From: Bretschneidera sinensis
Lineage: Eukaryota; Streptophyta; Magnoliopsida; Brassicales; Akaniaceae
Direction of reading: 5' to 3'
NCBI GenBank assembly: GCA_023935145.1
Contig: CM043697.1
Coordinates: 57,736,501 to 57,800,500 of the forward strand
Length of the DNA stretch: 64,000 bases
The position numbers and the translations under genes were made by a program. Of the stretch, positions 58,991 through 64,000 are shown piece by piece (positions within the stretch are counted from its first letter, which is position 1; each line of letters starts with the position of its first letter). The notes beneath the pieces are model-generated. The model saw nothing but the letters and a program-made list of their open reading frames with translations. It made no database searches and was not told the DNA's origin.

Positions 58991-59540
58991 TTGAAATTCA
59001 AATCATTCTCCCTTGTGTAATCTCAAAAGGTTTATGGTGAATTTGATTTACTTATTGATTGGTTGGAATCACCAACGGATTATCAATAAATCCACAATGA
59101 AATGAATTTCAAAGATAAGAAATAGTGTAAATCTAAAGAAAAGCTAAAGATTACACAAGGTTTATGTGATTCAACTTATGAGACCTGTGTCTATGGATAC
59201 AATTGAGGAATTTTATTATTGATCAGAGATTACAAGAATTATTGGTTGCATATACATAAATCTAGGTAATGAGAGAAGAATTTGACGCTCAAATAGTGTT
59301 AGGCGAAGAGTATTTCTCTGATTTTTTCTTGATTTTCTCAAAAGAGCTTAAGGAGCCTTTTTATAGGCAAATATCCGTTTATGGGCAAAAACATCTGTTA
59401 CAAGTTACAACAACCAGCTATAGCCAGCTCATTGACGCCATGTCAGAGTAATTTAACTGTTTTTAAGTGGTTAAATAGAAATGATGCGTTGCCTTTGCGC
59501 TCTGGATAAAGTACTATTCCTAAAAACGTTACCCAATGAG
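58991..59540 (-). mobile_element. Probable leader and 5' LTR of the minus-strand gypsy remnant
   Basis: It lies upstream (minus orientation) of the gag remnant. Read on the minus strand, GCCTATAAAAAGG (complement of 59356-59368) is a TATA-like box about 400 bp before the gag segment. LTR boundaries and a matching 3' LTR near 40200 were not found, so this is an inference from position. Confidence 0.4.
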
Positions 59541-59542
59541 AT

Positions 59543-59795
59543 TTATCTAGGCCGCAATGTACATTTTTCTGTATCTACATCTATCATCTCCCTCACTTCA
59601 GTCGCCTTATGTTTGACGTCATTCAAGATTTGATATAGTGCTTGATATTGCCAATTTTTGCTTGAATCTCCAAGATTAGTGAGATGTTCAGCTTGTGATG
59701 ATTGGGTATTTGGGTGGGATGAAGTTGAGAGTGAATCTGTGCGAGATTTCCAAACAGAGAGAGCTCGGGAGCCGTGAGGTGCTGGTATGATGGTA
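59543..59795 (-). pseudogene. Unassigned open coding-like fragment
   Basis: One minus-strand frame is open for about 84 codons without a start ATG, including IIPAPHGSRALSVWKSRTDS and WQYQALYQILNDVKHK, ending in TAA at 59543-59545. Composition is more protein-like than the surroundings. I do not recognise the family. It could be a gene exon fragment or part of the leader of the neighbouring retroelement. Confidence 0.3.
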
Positions 59796-59979
59796 TATAG
59801 CTATTTGGATTTTCAAGAAATTTCTTTTAGTTTCTTTAATCGGCATAGGTTGATTTTAAAACTGGAGGATTGATGATTAAAATTTGTGCAATCAGCTCCT
59901 TTGATTACAGTAGTATAATTGATTACTTGATACAAAGAGATGAAATTGAAATCAGGTAAAAAAATGTCTTCTACATATT

Positions 59980-60165
59980 ATGTGTGTGCTTGGACCAAGC
60001 GAGCATAAGGGTGGTGGAAAGGCGGTTCAAGAAGCATATTATGGGTTTCACTCCTTTAATCCTTTAGCTAGACAACGGTTCTGTCATCCACTCGACAAGG
60101 ATCAACTCCCTCAATATTCGCATGTAAACCAAATTAAACTAGGGATAATATCTTTGTGCAATTGA
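59980..60165 (+). pseudogene. Unassigned open coding-like fragment
   Basis: A short plus-strand frame reads GGGKAVQEAYYGFHSFNPLA, then RQRFCHPLDKDQLPQYSHVN. It looks like a fragment of a real protein, but I cannot name the family. It has no plausible promoter. It may be a captured or decayed exon. Confidence 0.3.
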
Positions 60166-60422
60166 TTTTATTGATTCGGTACCAAACAGGTAAAGAAAAT
60201 TATGATGAATGATGATGCATTCTATAAGGTGCATTTTGCAAACCCCAAAGAGTGTATCCAAAATTCTGCAGATTAATCCACTTATTGATTTGGATCGATG
60301 AGGAAAATATAACAAGAGAAGAAAAAAAGAGAGAAAGTGAGTTTGCATAAGGGTGATTTGGTTAATTAAAAAATTGCTCTGGTTTTAACAAATTTCGCAC
60401 TGTCAACATCGTTATCCTTAAT

Positions 60423-60873
60423 TTAGGGGTGGCAAATGGGTGAGTATGGGTAGATCATAAATGGGTTGGGTTAATCATTTACCCATTAACCTCTTTATTT
60501 AAATAAGACAATACCTATACCTAACCCAACTCAAATAACATTCAATCCACTCATCAACGTATATAAAAATTTAAAACTTGTTGATTTTTTTTTTTAATTT
60601 TTAAATTTAAAACATTCAACCCAACTCAAATAACATTTAATACACTCATATATTTATATTCCCAGATCACTCAAGTCATAGGTCATCTAGGTTTTGGTGG
60701 CTTGAATCATGAGTCACTCAAGATCTGAGTTGACTGAGACCTGAGTCGCACGGGAGACGAGTCGCTTGTGACCAGAGTCACATAGGTCTCGGGTCTCGGG
60801 ATACTCAGGACCAGGGTCACTTGGGGTGAGCAACCTGGGATGCTAGAGTCCTCAGTCGCTTCGGATTTGCATC
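60423..60873. repeat. hAT-like miniature-element tip and degenerate GGGTC/ACTCAAGTC repeats
   Basis: TAGGGGTGGCAAATGGGTG at about 60424 is the classical tip of plant hAT-like non-autonomous elements, followed by ACCCAACTCAAATAACATT repeats (near 60528 and 60625). From 60660 to 60873 a degenerate array of CACTCAAGTC, GAGTCGC and TCGGGTCTC motifs continues. The opposite tip was not found. Confidence 0.55.
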
Positions 60874-61775
60874 TGTTGAGCCTACATTGATTTTAATAAT
60901 GACTAAACTAAATTATTATATACTAACTATGTTTTATCTAAGCTTTGACTCTATTAAGTTGACTTGTATACATTCTAAGGCGCGAGAACGCATGCGTCGT
61001 GCATTGCACGCATTTGAAGTGGATGAGTTGGCTTGGAAATTCTTTTATGATTTAAGTAGTTGAGAATCCTTAGAAGTTTGAGAATTAGCTAAGGTTATTA
61101 TATTTATTTCTCTCAACTATTTAGCTTTAATTTAGCTTAAAAATCCTACTTTGATAAATCTAATTTACATAAAACATTCAGTGTTTTCAAATCTTCTTCT
61201 AAAATTTCAAAATTTGTGAAAATTTGATGGGTATAATCGACTTTGTTATTAAGACAGTCAACTGTCAAAAGGTCCAAAGACCTTGACAGTCGACTACCAA
61301 CTCATACAGCTAATTGTCATTGGTTCTTCTTTTTAAAACATGTCTTCGTGAAGAAGAAAGTCGATTGTATTATCAAGATAGTCGATTGTCAAAAGTTTCA
61401 AAAACTTTTGATAGTCAACTGTCAAATTAAACAATTGATTGTTCTTTTAAAACCTGCTTCAATATTTCAAACTGTCTAGAAGACAATTGATTGTCATTTC
61501 TATAGATTAGTATTTGAATATGAAGCTTTTAAAATGTCTCTTACTGAATCCATTTATGAAATGTACTCTCGATTCACTAACTTTATTAATGATTTAAAAC
61601 TTTTTAGTAGAAATTATGAAAAATGTTACTTGGTAAGGAAAATCCTCGGAGAATTACAACTGGCTTGGGAATTGACGATGACGGCAATTGAGGAAGCTAA
61701 AGATCTTGACAACCTCGATGTCGACAATCTTCTTGGCTCATTATTAACTCATGAAATGAATGTCATAAATAGAAA
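60874..61775 (+). pseudogene. Ty1/copia fragment: LTR-like start, palindromic repeats and partial gag
   Basis: TGTTGAGCCTACATTGATTT at 60874 resembles the start of plant copia LTRs. At 61510-61773 one open frame encodes a copia gag (UBN2-type) segment: ESIYEMYSRFTNFINDLK, YLVRKILGELQLAWELTMTA and IEEAKDLDNLDVDNLLGSLL, ending at HEMNVINRN, where the next element's LTR begins. The N-terminal gag and the primer site are missing. Between them are two palindromic repeats (61256-61421). Confidence 0.75.
61256..61421. repeat. Pair of ~40-bp palindromic repeats with AGTCRAYTGTC arms
   Basis: Two related units (about 61256-61295 and 61380-61421) each consist of AGTCRAYTGTC, an inner hairpin (AAGGTC-CAAA-GACCTT in the first, CAAAAGTTT paired with AAACTTTTG in the second) and a reversed outer arm. 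Further single AGTCGATTGT and CAATTGATTGTC motifs lie between and after them. Confidence 0.7.
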
Positions 61776-62487
61776 TGATGGGCACCATGGTGGACCTAAT
61801 CTTAAAGATCCCTTGCAAGTTCCAAGATGGGCCAATCACAAGGTCAAGAGCTAAGAAGATCAAGGAAACAATGCAAGGATTAGTGCAATCCACTTGGGCT
61901 GAGTTTGAAAATTTATCGAGCAAGACCCCAACATTCAAGATGGGCTTGAAAGAAGAAGAACCAACTTTAATCCATGTGATACAAGCTACAGAGGGGGGCG
62001 GCATAGCCTAGTGGTTTTGTGTAGACTTTTTATTTCATTAAGTATAGGTGTGTGGGCTTATTTTATGTTTATATGATTGTAGTCGTTTGGGCCTATTTAA
62101 TTCATTAAGTGGACTTCTTTTATTAGCTATAGGAATGTAGTTTAGGATGTTTTGGGCTTGAAGATGTTCAGCCCATGTCTTTTAATTGATTTTGGCCTTA
62201 TTCAGCCCTAGGTTTTCATGGTTCAAAAACACTTATAGCCGCATTTTGAGGGTAAGTTGAACGTGAATGAAGTTTTCTTCATAATGAATTTTCAATTTTC
62301 CCTACTTGTTCATGATTGAACTAAGAACTTATCAAAGGTAAATCCTTTGTGGCGTTCTCGCCGAATCTAGGTTCTTGAAACAAGATTTCAACGAGTCTAG
62401 ATTATCTTGACTTGATTCTTGGCTTTCTAGGGTAAGTTTCAATTTGACTATGGGTTCAAGGGATTTTCATCCCACGGGTTCACATCA
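61776..62487 (+). repeat. 5' LTR of the right-edge gypsy element
   Basis: A 712-bp LTR. Its first part encodes ITRSRAKKIKETMQGLVQS and TWAEF, the C-terminal tail of Pol, so coding overlaps the LTR as in the element at 48735-53604. The remainder is AT-rich. Confidence 0.75.
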
Positions 62488-62489
62488 CT

Positions 62490-62502
62490 TGGTATCAGAG
62501 GC
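62490..62502 (+). promoter_or_regulatory. Primer binding site, tRNA-iMet type
   Basis: TGGTATCAGAGGC, one base different from the usual TGGTATCAGAGC, starts two bases after the LTR end. Confidence 0.8.
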
Positions 62503-63241
62503 CAGGCTCCAAATCTAGTCTGATTTATCCTTTTTAATTCTTGTATTTGGGTTTTATCTTAGGCATGTTCTAGGGTTTTCTATTATGATCTGCCATTCCT
62601 TCTTCATTCTTGTTGATTTCGTGTGTTTGAATTCAGATATATGATTTTTCACATTTGATTACTTGTGTACTTGATTCAAGAATTCAGATATGCAAACCAT
62701 TTAATAGATTATATGAATCTTTGCTTTGATTTTGTCTATTTCTGTTTCTTGTTGTTGAAGTCAGATCAATCTTTTTCAAAAATTGGAATTATTGTTGCTG
62801 TTTGTGACCAAATCTGTATTTAAAAAAAGAAATTTCGGAATTGGTTATTTGATATACTTTGCAATTCGAAAATTGAAGTGATTTGGTGTTGATTGATCTT
62901 TATCTTCAAAGGGGTTGAATATATCATATTTAGTATCTTGTTTCCTAATTTCTCTTTGCCTCGTACAAATTTCTTGAGATCCGTGTCATTTTATTCCTTT
63001 CATGTTTATTGAATCTATTGCTGGTTAGAATAATATAAGGTTGTGTCTTGATTTAGTTCAACTAGTTCTTAAAGAACTTGAAAGGGAAAACAGGTTAGGT
63101 AAAAGGCAAGAGTGGGTGAGAATAGTATTGGAAAAGGCCAAAAGAGTGAAACACGAGTGGAGTGACAATATTTGAGTGTAAACACGTAAGGGTGTGTGTG
63201 GGGTTTTATCACTAACATTCTTGTTTTGCAGTGCATTAAAA
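62503..63241. other. Leader of the right-edge gypsy element
   Basis: AT-rich untranslated leader between the primer site and gag. It includes GAGTGAAACACGAGTGGAGT and a repeated CACGTAAGGG-like stretch also seen before gag in the element at 48735. No coding. Confidence 0.7.
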
Positions 63242-64000
63242 ATGTCTCATAAGAGTGACTCAACACCTAAGGAGGAAGTGGAAAATTCATTCTTTGTGTT
63301 GCAAGCCATGCAACAATAGTTTGAAAGATTGAATTTGGTGTTGGGGGAGATGAGGGATAGGATGGATCAGCAAGAGGTAGTGATTAGAAATCTGTAAGGT
63401 GGGCGAGATAGGAGGAGACGTGAGCCTAACATTGAAAATGAGTATGAGAACGAAAAAGATGATGAGGATGAGAAAGATATAGCATCTGAAGTTGGAATAG
63501 GTGGAACAGGCAGACTTAGAGGAGGTAAGCGCGGAAGAGGACCTAGGAGAAATCCAAGGGGTCGAGATAGGGTAGATAAGAACCTTGGGAGTATCAAAAT
63601 GAAAATACCATCTTTCCAAGGTAGGAATGACCCTGAATTCTATTTAGAGTGGGAGAAGAAAATAGAGTTGATTTTTTATTGTGGAGAAGAAGGTGAATTG
63701 GTTGTAATTGAGTTCACTGATTATGCAATTATTTGGTGGGATCAATTAGTGACCAATAGGAAGAGGAATCATGAGAGAGCTGTAGAAACGTGGGGTGAGT
63801 TAAAAGCTCTCATGAGACAAAAATTTGTACCTAGCCACTACTATAAAGAACTCTACCAAAAATTATAAAACCTTACACAAGGGTCTAGGAGTGTAGAGGA
63901 TTACCATAAGGAGATGAAGGTGGCTATGATTCTGGCTAATGTAGAGGAGGATCAGGAGGCCACAATGGCAAGACTTTTAAGTGGTTTGAATAGGGACATA
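63242..64000 (+). pseudogene. Gag of the right-edge gypsy element, partial, three stops
   Basis: One frame from ATG 63242 runs to the window edge, with stops at 63317-63319, 63395-63397 and 63866-63868. It has an acidic and Arg/Gly-rich region (RGGKRGRGPRRNPRGRDR) and then the retrotransposon gag domain: IKMKIPSFQGRNDPEFYLEW, AIIWWDQLV and LKALMRQKFVPSHYYKELYQ. The zinc knuckle and Pol are not in the window. It is related to the gag at 50248. Confidence 0.85.

Larger units (their letters stand above)
61776..64000 (+). mobile_element. Ty3/gypsy element, 5' LTR and gag, running off the window
   Basis: The LTR starts TGATGGGCACC at 61776 inside the copia gag and ends TTCACATCA at 62487. A tRNA-iMet-type primer site TGGTATCAGAGGC begins at 62490. 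The gag is related to the gag at 50248-51300 (shared IKMKIPSFxG and YLEWE). The 3' half and target duplication lie outside the window. Confidence 0.85.

Overview
The window is plant nuclear DNA, most likely from a eudicot. It is AT-rich and dominated by nested transposable elements. Evidence for a plant is an intronless ATL-type RING-H2 gene, a PPR-gene fragment, and Tat- and Athila-like Ty3/gypsy, Ty1/copia, LINE, hAT-like and CACTA elements. The species cannot be named from the sequence. Only two genes read intact: the ATL-like gene (22579-23322) and a three-exon gene carried antisense inside a Tat-like retrotransposon (7121-9180).

Layout. 1-3159: AT-rich DNA with a copia 3' end and LTR-like start. 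3160-17217: a ~1.4 kb tandemly duplicated segment; its first copy is split by a complete Tat-like retrotransposon (4483-15439, minus strand, 598-bp LTRs, target duplication ATGTC). That element holds one continuous gag-pol frame with six stop codons, a convergent antisense gene with its own TATA box, and a 49-bp tandem array between that promoter and the 3' LTR. 17218-22540: AT-rich DNA with microsatellites. 22579-23322: the ATL gene. 24264-25811: an inverted-repeat element carrying a PPR fragment.

26340-39600: a LINE remnant split by a hAT-like element (8-bp target duplication TGTAGAAA), which is itself split by an 11.1 kb CACTA transposon (27749-38840, target duplication TTT) with decayed TNP2-like and TNP1/Transposase_24-like genes.

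40201-59600: a minus-strand Ty3/gypsy remnant split by an Athila-like element (42053-56773, target duplication GACTC). The Athila integrase gene is in turn split by an internally deleted Ty3/gypsy element (48735-53604, target duplication GTATG). 60423-64000: a repeat-rich stretch, a copia fragment, and the 5' LTR and gag of another Ty3/gypsy element that inserted into the copia gag and runs off the window.

The window therefore records layered insertion rather than a gene cluster. The most unusual unit is the Tat-like element: an intron-containing antisense gene, whose introns can only survive retrotransposition because the gene lies opposite to the genomic RNA, with a hairpin-forming 49-bp repeat array next to its promoter. 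Everything here is read by eye; family names come from motif recognition, not database searches.
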